Positions 25,628 to 33,289 of a stretch of 64,000 nt of DNA are shown one piece after another (positions within the stretch are counted from its first letter, which is position 1; each line of letters opens with the position of its first letter). Source of the stretch: J029 sp964482495 (lineage in GTDB: Bacteria; Planctomycetota; UBA1135); contig CAYZXS010000020.1 of NCBI GenBank assembly GCA_964482495.1, positions 1 through 64,000 of the forward strand, written 5' to 3'. Made by a program: the position numbers and the translations under genes. The notes under the pieces were generated by a model. It saw only the letters and a program-made list of their open reading frames with translations. It ran no database searches and was not told the origin of the DNA.

Positions 25628-27934
25628 TCAGGGCGCCATCGTCACGAGGACGCCGTTGGTGACGAAGACCTCGGGGTGGCTGATGACGGCGCAGAAGCGG
25701 AAGGAGCGGCCGATCATGCCGGGGCTGGAGATCGTGCCGGGGGCCAGGGTCCACTCCGGGTCGCCCATGCCGCTGCCGTTCAGGTAGCCGTTGAACTCCT
25801 CGAGGCCGTTCTGGTTGGCGCCGAGGATCGACTCCAGGGTGATGTCGTCGAAGACCAGCGGCACGATGGTCTCGCGCCACTCGAAGCCGGGGGTGAAGCC
25901 GCTCAGGCTCGCCATCAGGTGGTAATGGGCCTGCGCGTATTCGTGGCCGAGGTCGATCAGGAACTCGGCGGTGCCGCCGGCGCTGACCGAGAGCTGGTCG
26001 GGGCTGACCGACAGGGTGCCGTAGGCCGGCTCCACGGTCTCGATCCAGACCGAAGCCGGGTCGTCGCCGGCCGTCAGCAGCATCTGGTCCGACACCCGGT
26101 CGTAGGAGTTGGCGATCAGGGTGTTGTGGTGGGGGTGGATCGGCCCCGGGAGCTCGCCGAGGAACAGCCAGCTGCCGTCCGGCTGCCGGTCGGCGTAGTT
26201 CAGCGACGGGTAGCAGATGCCGTGCAGGGTCCAGATCAGGCGGGTGCCGTCCTCGATCAGCAGCGGGAACTGCTCCTCGCCGGAGTGGTCCAGCTCGGCC
26301 AGGCGCTCGGGCGCCTGCCAGGGGCCGGTCGCGCTGAGGCGCACCGACCGCCACAGGTCGTAGGTGCCGTCGCGCAGCGAGTGGAAGATGATCTCCAGGC
26401 CGTCGTCGGAGAGCACCGGGCCGCCGTCGCCCATGCCGGAGTCGAGCTCCGGCACCCGGGTCAGGTGGGGCCAGCCGGCGGAGGTGCTGGCGCGCTCGGA
26501 GACGTAGATGTGCTCGATCGGGCTGCCGCGCTCCGATCCGGAGGCGTAGACCGTGAGCTCGTCCGGCGAGACCCAGAGGTCCGCCAGGGACAGGTTCGAG
26601 ACCGCCGGGTCGCCCACCACCGTCGGCGGGCCGAAGGGGTCGGCGACGTCCGCGCGCTCGGCCCGTAAGACCACGGTCTGGTTGTTGTCGTTGCCGATCC
26701 AGTAGACCACCAGCCCGTCCGGCTGGATCCAGGCGGCGCGGTCGACGCCGCCGGTGTCGAGCTCGGCGACGGGGGTGCGGCGGTTGAACGGCGGCTGTTC
26801 CCCCGAGGAGTGCAGCAGACGCTGCTCGGGAACCAGGCTCACCGCCTGGACGCCGTCGTCGACCCGGAAGTGGAAGGCGTCGAGGCCGGCCTGGGAGCCG
26901 CTCAGCACCTCGGCGGTGTAGCTGCCGTCGCCGTGGTCGGTGAAGCCCTGGAGCGAGGCCAGGCCCGCCGAGGCGGGAGTGTGGACCAGCGACACCGTCG
27001 CGCCGCCCTGCGTCAGCGGGGCGCCGTTCAGGTCGCGCAGGTCGAGCACGTAGCTCAGGACCTCGGGGGCGGCGGCGTCGACCGTGTGGGCCGGCGCGTA
27101 GACGATCGACCGGTAGGCGTCGGGCCGGCCGACCAGGCTGAGCCGCCAGGCGTCGAAGTCGGCGCGCAGCAGGTCGACCGCGTTCGGGTCGCTGGCGCTG
27201 CGCTCCTTGGTGTTGACGATCATGTAGAAGTCGCCGCGGGCGCAGGAATTGAAGTTGCAGTACTCGATCGGGTCGCCGGGGCGCGCGATCAGCATGGTGC
27301 CGCAGTGGGCGCTCTTGCCGAAGCTCGGCGGCGGGGTCCCGCAGCCCGGCGGGTCGAAGGGGTCGCAGGAGCAGCGGCCGTCGCCGCCCATGGCGTCCGC
27401 GGCCTCCATGGAGGCCATCAGCTTGGTGGCGAGGTCGCCGGGGGTGCTGACCAAGGCCTGCTCGGCGGCGAGCACGACGGCGGCGCCGGTGAGCACGTTG
27501 CCCTGGATCGAGTAGACCAGGTCGCCGCTCTGGCCGATCAACTCGCCCTTCCAGTCACCGCAGCTGCTGCCGGTCCAGGCGGTGGCGCGGCCCTGCAGGT
27601 CGATGATGGCGATCTGGCGGGTGTCGAAGCTCGGGTCGCTCTGCTCGATCATCGACAAGATCTCGTCGACCGGGGTGCCGCGCTGCAGCTCCTCCCAGAT
27701 GATCGGGCGGAGGGTGCCGTTCGAGTCGCCCATGCACTGCACCGCCGCCGCGCCGTAGCCGGGGACGATGACGGGGACGACCCGCCGCAGGTTGGTGCTG
27801 GTGAGGCACGTGGCGACCCCGACGGAGACTTCTCCGGTGCGGGTATTGACGACGACGATCGACCACGTCGCCCGCGCGGGAACGGCGAGCAGCACGGTGG
27901 CCAGGAGGAGGGGGATGAAGCGCCAGGGGGACAT
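25628..27934 (-). CDS. Secreted DUF1028 protein with TolB/PD40-like propeller and shared C-terminal module, 768 aa
   Basis: The start at MSPWRFIPLLLATVLLAVPA gives a signal peptide ending ARA. Residues ~23-265 are DUF1028, an Ntn-hydrolase-like domain of unknown reaction (WSIVVVNTRTGEVSVGVATC, YSIQGNVLTG). A Cys-rich insert (CSCDPFDPPGCG) and a beta domain follow. WD40-like PD40 repeats come next (DGLVVYWIGNDNNQ, DDGLEIIFHSLRDGTYDLW, DGTRLIWTLHG). The final ~115 residues are the shared module (AEFLIDLGHEYAQAHYHLMAS) ending VTMAP. It is divergent from asd, with 167 nt between. Confidence 0.82.
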   Translation of the reverse strand: MSPWRFIPLLLATVLLAVPARATWSIVVVNTRTGEVSVGVATCLTSTNLRRVVPVIVPGYGAAAVQCMGDSNGTLRPIIWEELQRGTPVDEILSMIEQSDPSFDTRQIAIIDLQGRATAWTGSSCGDWKGELIGQSGDLVYSIQGNVLTGAAVVLAAEQALVSTPGDLATKLMASMEAADAMGGDGRCSCDPFDPPGCGTPPPSFGKSAHCGTMLIARPGDPIEYCNFNSCARGDFYMIVNTKERSASDPNAVDLLRADFDAWRLSLVGRPDAYRSIVYAPAHTVDAAAPEVLSYVLDLRDLNGAPLTQGGATVSLVHTPASAGLASLQGFTDHGDGSYTAEVLSGSQAGLDAFHFRVDDGVQAVSLVPEQRLLHSSGEQPPFNRRTPVAELDTGGVDRAAWIQPDGLVVYWIGNDNNQTVVLRAERADVADPFGPPTVVGDPAVSNLSLADLWVSPDELTVYASGSERGSPIEHIYVSERASTSAGWPHLTRVPELDSGMGDGGPVLSDDGLEIIFHSLRDGTYDLWRSVRLSATGPWQAPERLAELDHSGEEQFPLLIEDGTRLIWTLHGICYPSLNYADRQPDGSWLFLGELPGPIHPHHNTLIANSYDRVSDQMLLTAGDDPASVWIETVEPAYGTLSVSPDQLSVSAGGTAEFLIDLGHEYAQAHYHLMASLSGFTPGFEWRETIVPLVFDDITLESILGANQNGLEEFNGYLNGSGMGDPEWTLAPGTISSPGMIGRSFRFCAVISHPEVFVTNGVLVTMAP

Positions 27935-28101
27935 TGGCTTTGGCTGGGGGAAGGGGATCCAGTTCCAGCATCGAAGCAAATCCAGGATTTTTCATCTGGT
28001 TCTTGGTGGAACGATGGTTTTCTGGTCTCAGAACCCTCCCTCGCCGCTCCCTCCGCGAATCCTGCTTGCCCTCGCGGAGGCTGGCGCGCGTAATGGGCGC
28101 C

Positions 28102-29025
28102 ATGATCGACGTCGCGGTGGCGGGGGCGAGCGGCTTGGTAGGTCGCAAGATGTTGAGACTGCTCCAGCGGCACCCTCACTTCCGCGTGGTGGCCGAGCTC
28201 GGTCCGCCGGCGCGCGGCCTGACGCCGCTCGACGGCGCCGGGGACGCCGCCGCCGTCTTCTCCGCCCTGCCCGCGGCGGTGGCGCGCGAGTGGGAGCCGC
28301 GCTGGGTCAGCGAGGGACGCTGGGTGTTCTCCAACTCGGGCGCCTACGAGGTCGGCGAAGGCGTGCCGGTGATCCCGGAGGTCAACGCCGACCGGCTGCC
28401 GCCGCGCGGGCAGCCGGCGGTGGTGCTGTCGCCCAATTGCACCGCCCACGGGCTGGCCCTGAGCCTGGCGCCGCTGCGTCCGCTGGGCCTCGACCGGGCG
28501 GTGGTGACGACCATGCAAGCGGTCTCGGGCGCGGGCAAGCGGGGGGTGCCCGAGCTCGCCGGCGGCGACAACCTGCTGCCGCGCATCCCCGGCGAGGAGC
28601 GGCGGCTGGCGCGCGAGACCGTCGCCATGCTGGGCGGCGAGCTGCGCCTGTCGGTGCAGTGCAACCGGGTCGCCGTCCAGCATGGTCACACCCTGAGCGT
28701 CTCGGTGGGCTTCCGCGAACCGGTCGAGGCCGGCGACCTGCGCGATGCCTGGCGGCGCTTCCCGGCCCGGCCGCTGCCGAGCGCGCCGAATCCGCCGCTG
28801 GCCTACCTCGAGGACCCTGACCGGCCCCAGCCGGCGCTCGACCGGGACGCCGATCGCGGCATGCGGGTGAGCCTGGGGCGTCTCCAGCCTTGTCCGGTTC
28901 TCGGGTGGCGCTACTTGGCCCTGATCCATAATTTAGTGCGCGGGGCGGCCGGCGCCGCTCTCCTCAACGCCGAGGAGGTTTTGCTCGGCGTTCCGGGTCC
29001 GGCTTCGGACCCTCGCGCCGGCTGA
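28102..29025 (+). CDS. asd: Aspartate-semialdehyde dehydrogenase, 307 aa
   Basis: It reduces aspartyl-4-phosphate to aspartate-4-semialdehyde for Lys/Thr/Met and diaminopimelate synthesis. The NADP-binding loop is GASGLVGRKMLRLL, the catalytic cysteine is in SPNCTAHGL (Cys113), and the C-terminal helix motif is HNLVRGAAGAALLNAEEVL. The SPNCT form and shorter length resemble the archaeal/fungal-type branch more than E. coli Asd. An ATG three codons upstream (28093) is equally possible. The catalytic-histidine region reads NRVAVQHGH. It is not in an obvious operon with other amino-acid genes. Confidence 0.85.
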   Translation: MIDVAVAGASGLVGRKMLRLLQRHPHFRVVAELGPPARGLTPLDGAGDAAAVFSALPAAVAREWEPRWVSEGRWVFSNSGAYEVGEGVPVIPEVNADRLPPRGQPAVVLSPNCTAHGLALSLAPLRPLGLDRAVVTTMQAVSGAGKRGVPELAGGDNLLPRIPGEERRLARETVAMLGGELRLSVQCNRVAVQHGHTLSVSVGFREPVEAGDLRDAWRRFPARPLPSAPNPPLAYLEDPDRPQPALDRDADRGMRVSLGRLQPCPVLGWRYLALIHNLVRGAAGAALLNAEEVLLGVPGPASDPRAG

Positions 29026-29073
29026 GTCCCCTCCCGCCCACCCTTTCCTCTTGCCCACCACCCGCTCCCGGCC

Positions 29074-31218
29074 GTGGCCTCGTCGCTCCTGATCGCCGTC
29101 CACCACGGCGGTGAACGCCGCCTGCTGCGCTTCGCGGAGCTGCCAGTCACCTTCGGCCGCGGCCGGGACTGCGAGGTCTGCCTCGACGACCCGGCGGTCT
29201 CGCGCCACCACTGCCGGCTGCTGCTCGCCGGCGCCGAAGTCGAGCTGGTCGACCTGGCTTCCGCCAACGGCACCCAGCTCGACGGCGCCGAGATCGAGCG
29301 CCAAGTGGTCCGCATCGGCCAGCGCTTCCTGCTCGGGAACACCGAGGTGGAGCTGGTCGCGCTTCCCAAGGCCGCGCCGCCCTCGCCGGCCCCCGAACCC
29401 GAGCCCACCGTCGAGCCCGAGCCGCCCGCGCCCGCGCCCGCGCCCGCAGCGCCCGCGGCTCCTGCAGTGGAGCCCGCGCCGGCGCCCACCGCGCCCGCCG
29501 GGCCGTCCTCCTCCTGGAGCGGCGAGGAGCTCCGCGGCTGCCAGATCTTCGAGCCGGTGGGCAAGGGCGGCTTCGCCACGGTCTACCGGGCTCGGCAGGT
29601 CAGCCTCGACCGCGACGTCGCGATCAAGATCCTGGACCCCAAGATCGCCGAGCGGCCGCGGGCGGTGGCGGCCTTCCTCCAGGAGGCCCGCGCCGCCGCC
29701 GCCCTGTCGCACCCGAACCTGGTCCAGGTCTTCGACCTCGGCGAGGAGGGCGGGAACTACTTCTCGATCATGGAGTTCCTGCCCGGCGGCAACCTGGAGC
29801 AGGACCTGCGCGACCACGGCCCGCTGCCGTGGCGCGACGCCGCCCGCGCCGCCTGCCAGTGCGCGATGGCGCTGGAGCACGCCCGCAGCAAGGGCTTGCT
29901 GCACCACGACGTCAAGCCCGGCAACCTGCTGCTGGCCGCCGACGGGTCGGTGAAGCTGGCCGACCTGGGGCTGGCCGGCGCCCTGGCGGAGGGCGGCAAG
30001 ACCCTGTCGGCGGGGTCGCCGCACTACATGGCTCCGGAGCGGATCCGTAAGCGGCCGCTCGACGCCCGCTCCGACCTCTACTCGCTGGGCTGCACCCTCT
30101 ACCGGCTGCTGACCGGCCGCCACGTCTTCGAGATCAAGGGGGTCAAGGAGATCCTGCGCGCCCAGTGCTCGGAGGAGCCTCCGCCGCTCGCCGGAGGCCC
30201 CGGGCTGCCCGACGTCCTCGCCAGCCTGGTGGCGCGGCTGCTGCGCAAGGACCCCGAGGAGCGCCCCTCGCACCCGGGCGCCGTCGCCCAGGAATTGGAG
30301 CGCTTGCTGCACTCCACGGGCGGGGGGGAGAAGGCCGCCGTGGCCGGCGCGCCGCCCGCGGCCGGGGCCCCGCGCCCGGCCGTCGGGGTCAGCCTGCCGA
30401 AGGCCACCGCCGCGACCGCCCGCGAGCGCGCCCGCGAGCGCAACAAGTGGAAGCTGATCGTCGGCATCCCGAGCACCCTGCTGCTGGCCTTCTTCGCCTT
30501 CAAGGGCCACGTCATCCTGCTCGACTGGGGCGAGAGCCTGCGGGACGGGATCGGCGGAGAGCAGCCCGCGGAGACGACCGAACCCGACAGCCCGCCGCGT
30601 CCGCCGCCGCCAGTGGTCGAGCCGGTGCTCGAAGGCGGCGCCTTGGCGCCGGACCCGGGCGAGGGCGGCGGGACCGCCGTTCCTGCCGCCGCCGGGGATG
30701 GCGGCGATCCGGCCCCGTCCCCTGAGGAGGCCGCAGCCGCGCTGGACGACGCTGGGGGCTCCGCGGCCGCGCCGCAGCCTCCCGACCCCACCGCAGGGGA
30801 GGGCGATGGCGCCGGCGGGGCCCTGATCCAGCTGCCGCTCCCAACCGCCGCCCAGAAGGCCGAGATCGAGCAGGCACTGGCGGATTTTCGCGACCCGGTC
30901 GCCGCCGGCCTGGACGAGCTCGAGGCCGAGCGCGGCCTGCTCGCCCACGGCTTGCCAGCGGCGCGCAGCATCCTCGACGAGCTGGCCGTGACCAATTGGA
31001 CCCAGCCGCGCAGCGTCGAGCTGGCCGCGCGCTACCACCGCATGCTGACCCTGCTGCTGCCCGACGAGGCCGCGGGGGTGATGCACCTCGCCGGGGTATG
31101 GAAGCCGACCAGCGCCAGCCGGCGCGACGCCTTCGCCCGCAGCGCCCTGCACAACCGCGGCGTGGCCGCCGCCTGGCACCGGATCACCCTGGGTGAGGTG
31201 CCGCTGGCGCTGCGCTGA
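29074..31218 (+). CDS. FHA-domain transmembrane Ser/Thr protein kinase, 714 aa
   Basis: Residues ~20-95 form an FHA phosphothreonine-binding domain (FGRGRDCEVCLDDPAVSRHH, SANGTQLDG). A Pro/Ala/Glu-rich linker (98-145) leads to a PknB-like kinase. The glycine loop is GKGGFATV (163-170), the ATP lysine is Lys185, the catalytic loop is HHDVKPGN (278-284) and the metal motif is DLG (297-299). HRD is therefore HHD and DFG is DLG, but catalytic Asp, Lys and Asn are kept. A membrane span near residue 465 precedes an exported region with a low-complexity stretch and a helical end. It starts at GTG. The FHA domain may bind the kinase's own autophosphorylated sites. Confidence 0.88.
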   Translation: MASSLLIAVHHGGERRLLRFAELPVTFGRGRDCEVCLDDPAVSRHHCRLLLAGAEVELVDLASANGTQLDGAEIERQVVRIGQRFLLGNTEVELVALPKAAPPSPAPEPEPTVEPEPPAPAPAPAAPAAPAVEPAPAPTAPAGPSSSWSGEELRGCQIFEPVGKGGFATVYRARQVSLDRDVAIKILDPKIAERPRAVAAFLQEARAAAALSHPNLVQVFDLGEEGGNYFSIMEFLPGGNLEQDLRDHGPLPWRDAARAACQCAMALEHARSKGLLHHDVKPGNLLLAADGSVKLADLGLAGALAEGGKTLSAGSPHYMAPERIRKRPLDARSDLYSLGCTLYRLLTGRHVFEIKGVKEILRAQCSEEPPPLAGGPGLPDVLASLVARLLRKDPEERPSHPGAVAQELERLLHSTGGGEKAAVAGAPPAAGAPRPAVGVSLPKATAATARERARERNKWKLIVGIPSTLLLAFFAFKGHVILLDWGESLRDGIGGEQPAETTEPDSPPRPPPPVVEPVLEGGALAPDPGEGGGTAVPAAAGDGGDPAPSPEEAAAALDDAGGSAAAPQPPDPTAGEGDGAGGALIQLPLPTAAQKAEIEQALADFRDPVAAGLDELEAERGLLAHGLPAARSILDELAVTNWTQPRSVELAARYHRMLTLLLPDEAAGVMHLAGVWKPTSASRRDAFARSALHNRGVAAAWHRITLGEVPLALR

Positions 31219-31224
31219 CCGGCG

Positions 31225-32397
31225 CTACTTCTTCGGCAGCCCGGTGTCGAGCCAGTGCTGGAAGGCGGCGTGGAGAGCCTCCGGGTCCTCCTCGGTCCGC
31301 TTCTCGAGGAAGCTGAGCATCAACCGGGCCCGGGTCGCCGGATCGGCCATGCGGTAGTTCTGGTGGCGGAGCACGCCGAAGACCTCGACCAGCCAGGCGC
31401 GACGATTGGGCTCGACCTTGGGGCCGGGTTTCCACCTGCGGTCGGCGGCGGCCTCGACGGCGGCGGCGCCGACCGGGTAGCGCTCCTCGAGCAGGAACTC
31501 GACCACGGCCCAGGCGTAGGCGTAGTCGGACCGGGCGAAGCTCTCCTTGGGGCGCAGCAGCAGGGCGTCGATGCGCTCCTCGGGATCGATCGCCTCCTTC
31601 TTGCGCCAGGCCTTGGCGGCGGTGCGCAGGCTGGCGGGCCAGTTGCCCGGGTGGTTCGAGGAGTCGTTCATCGCCGCGCCGATGCCGGCGAAGACGCCGT
31701 AGCCGTGGATCTTCTCCTTGAGCGCCGCGCCGGCGTGGGAGACCAGCGCCGCGGGCTTGGGCACCGCGCGGCGGACCAGCGCCCCGGCGAAGCCCTCGAT
31801 CAGGAATTCCGGCACGCCGTAGCCCTGCTCGCTGGCGGCCAGGCCGATCCGCAGCCCGCCGAGGTCGTGGACCGCCCGCGTGACCACCAATTGCTTGGAC
31901 TGCGAGGAGCTGCGCACCAGGACCAGCGGCGGGTAGGCCCACTTGCCCGCCCCGAGCCGCCCGGCGTCGGCGAAGAAGGAGGCCGGGGGAGCCGAGATGC
32001 CGGCGCGGCGGCACTCGGCCTCGAACAGCGGTTGGTAGGCCTCGAGGCCTTCGGCCTCGGCCATGACCACGACCCGGTAGGGCAGGTCGTCGGACGGCGC
32101 CGGCTCGGGCAGGGTGGCGACGGCGCTCTCCCAGGCGGCCAGCAGCGGCTTCTTCAGCGCCGAGAGCACCGCCTTGTCCTGGCACCAGACCTGGAGGCCG
32201 GGGGCCTCGAGCAGCTGGACCTTCTTGACCCCCAGGGCCTCGGCGAAGTCCTCGGCGTCGACCGGGTGGGTGGAGGGCGACATGGGCGCCTGGTCTTGCC
32301 CGGGGAGCGGGGCGACCCACAGGGCCACCGATGCGAACAGCGCCAGCGCCGGGATCGGGCGGCGCGGACCGGAGATCAGGGAGAGGAAATCGGACAT
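31225..32397 (-). CDS. Secreted protein resembling a degenerate peptidase-MA/DUF1570 family member, 390 aa
   Basis: The start at MSDFLSLISGPRRPIPALAL gives a signal peptide with cleavage near PLPGQ. The middle contains TRAVHDLGGLRIG and then VPEFLIEGFAGAL. In peptidase-MA-like gluzincins these positions hold HExxH and a PxWLxEG block, so the fold is suggested but the zinc motif reads HDLGG and should not bind metal normally. The C-terminal part is helical and charged. I infer a non-catalytic secreted relative. It ends 6 nt from the convergent kinase gene, and its start codon overlaps, on the opposite strand, the ATG of the citD remnant. Confidence 0.6.
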   Translation of the reverse strand: MSDFLSLISGPRRPIPALALFASVALWVAPLPGQDQAPMSPSTHPVDAEDFAEALGVKKVQLLEAPGLQVWCQDKAVLSALKKPLLAAWESAVATLPEPAPSDDLPYRVVVMAEAEGLEAYQPLFEAECRRAGISAPPASFFADAGRLGAGKWAYPPLVLVRSSSQSKQLVVTRAVHDLGGLRIGLAASEQGYGVPEFLIEGFAGALVRRAVPKPAALVSHAGAALKEKIHGYGVFAGIGAAMNDSSNHPGNWPASLRTAAKAWRKKEAIDPEERIDALLLRPKESFARSDYAYAWAVVEFLLEERYPVGAAAVEAAADRRWKPGPKVEPNRRAWLVEVFGVLRHQNYRMADPATRARLMLSFLEKRTEEDPEALHAAFQHWLDTGLPKK

Positions 32398-32703
32398 GAG
32401 CAGCACGTTGGAACTGGGGGCCGGCCTCGTGGCCGTCAAGCGTGGAGAGAAGGTGCGGGGTGACGTCTGGGTGCCCTTCGAGCCCACCTCGGCCGGCGGC
32501 TCGCCGGTGGACCTAAGGAGCGAACTCGACTCCTTGTATGGAGACGCCACCCGGGCGTTGCTTCTTTCTCTGCTGGAACGAGCGGGGGTGAGCTACCGCC
32601 GGCTCTCGGTCGAGGACCGATGCGCCTACCCCCTGCCTGATCCGGGCCCGGATGGAGGCCTCGCTGCGCCGGGTCACCGGCGCCCCGCTCTGGCGCTCGC
32701 TCC
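32396..32703 (+). pseudogene. Remnant of citrate lyase acyl-carrier subunit gene (citD-like), frameshifted
   Basis: The first frame gives a protein with LRSELDSLYGDATRALLLSL and LSVEDRCAYP, which aligns with CitD (xxSSVxxxYGDQIRxxVxxxL; VxDKGALDC). After the run of five C at 32629-32633 the match continues in another frame as LIRARMEASLRRVTG, the CitD end (IKARVETAVxRA). Removing one C would fuse the two into a ~100-residue CitD-like protein. The GTxESSD segment with the prosthetic-group serine is not recognisable. The ATG overlaps the divergent gene's start codon, leaving no room for a promoter. Confidence 0.5.
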
Positions 32704-32871
32704 GGCGGCACCATCCTGGCCGTGCCGAGCGTGCGCCACCGCATCCCGGTGATCGTCGACCGCGTCACCACCCTGGTCGGCCTCGGCGAACGGATCGACG
32801 TCATCGCCACCGAGCGCGGCTCGTGCATCCACCCCCGCCGCGCCGACCTGCTCGAGGCCGCGACCGGCGGG
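32704..32871 (+). pseudogene. Internal fragment of citrate lyase alpha subunit gene (citF-like)
   Basis: In a third frame, directly after the citD remnant, the sequence reads TILAVPSVRHRIPVIVDRV, then ERIDVIATERGSCIHPRRAD. This matches the late part of CitF (RIPVIVDRVTT, TPGExxDVLVTERGIAVNP). CitF is about 500 residues and its last ~50 residues are also missing; citE, normally between citD and citF, is absent. The fragment has no plausible own start and is best read as the scar of a deleted citDEF operon. Confidence 0.5.
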
Positions 32872-32938
32872 AGGGCTTCCGTGGCCGGATCCGGGGATCC
32901 GCGCAAGGCCGGCCCTCGGATTCCCAACAAGGGGCGTC

Positions 32939-33181
32939 ATGCGCCGCTTCCTCGCTCGCCCGGTCCGTCGCCTCCGCAGCTTCCCGTGGCACCGCCTGCT
33001 GGCCCTGCCGGTCTTCGCCGGCGGGGTCTTCGCCCAATTGGGCTTCGCCGCCAGCTTCGAGCTCGACCCGAGCCCGGCCGCCTCGGCCTGGAAGTTCGGC
33101 TACGGCCTGGCCGCCGCCTGCTGCTTCTACGGCGCCGGCAAGCTGGCCGCCCGGCAGCGAATGAAGCTGACCGTGGGTTGA
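32939..33181 (+). CDS. Small membrane protein, 80 aa
   Basis: An ATG preceded by AAGGGG at suitable spacing opens an 80-codon frame. A basic N-terminus (MRRFLARPVRRLRSFPWHR) leads to two hydrophobic spans (LLALPVFAGGVFAQLGFAA; FGYGLAAACCFYGAGKLA), as in many small two-helix inner-membrane proteins. No family is recognised. It lies just after the citrate lyase remnants and converges on the cytochrome gene. Confidence 0.55.
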   Translation: MRRFLARPVRRLRSFPWHRLLALPVFAGGVFAQLGFAASFELDPSPAASAWKFGYGLAAACCFYGAGKLAARQRMKLTVG

Positions 33182-33241
33182 TCAGGCGGTAGCCGCCCGG
33201 CGCCGGCCCGTCGGTCGGAGGCAGCCGGTTCCTGGGGAGAA

Positions 33242-33270
33242 CGGGGAGGACGGGGAGGCGGTCCTCCCCG
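33242..33270. terminator. Hairpin between convergent genes
   Basis: CGGGGAGGAC and GTCCTCCCCG form a perfect 10-bp stem with a 9-nt loop between the small membrane gene (+) and the cytochrome gene (-). There is no T tract. Confidence 0.45.
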
Positions 33271-33289
33271 CCGCAATTCCCCCCTCCCG

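Noticed and set aside
22615..25662. 1015-codon open frame on the plus strand opposite nfuA and the carbamoyltransferase
   Set aside because: It is the reverse-strand shadow of two well-supported genes; composition is Gly/Ala/Val-rich with no domain, a common effect of high GC.
28933..31179. 748-codon open frame opposite the FHA-kinase
   Set aside because: It mirrors the kinase gene frame; no recognisable motif and low-complexity Gly/Arg/Ala content.
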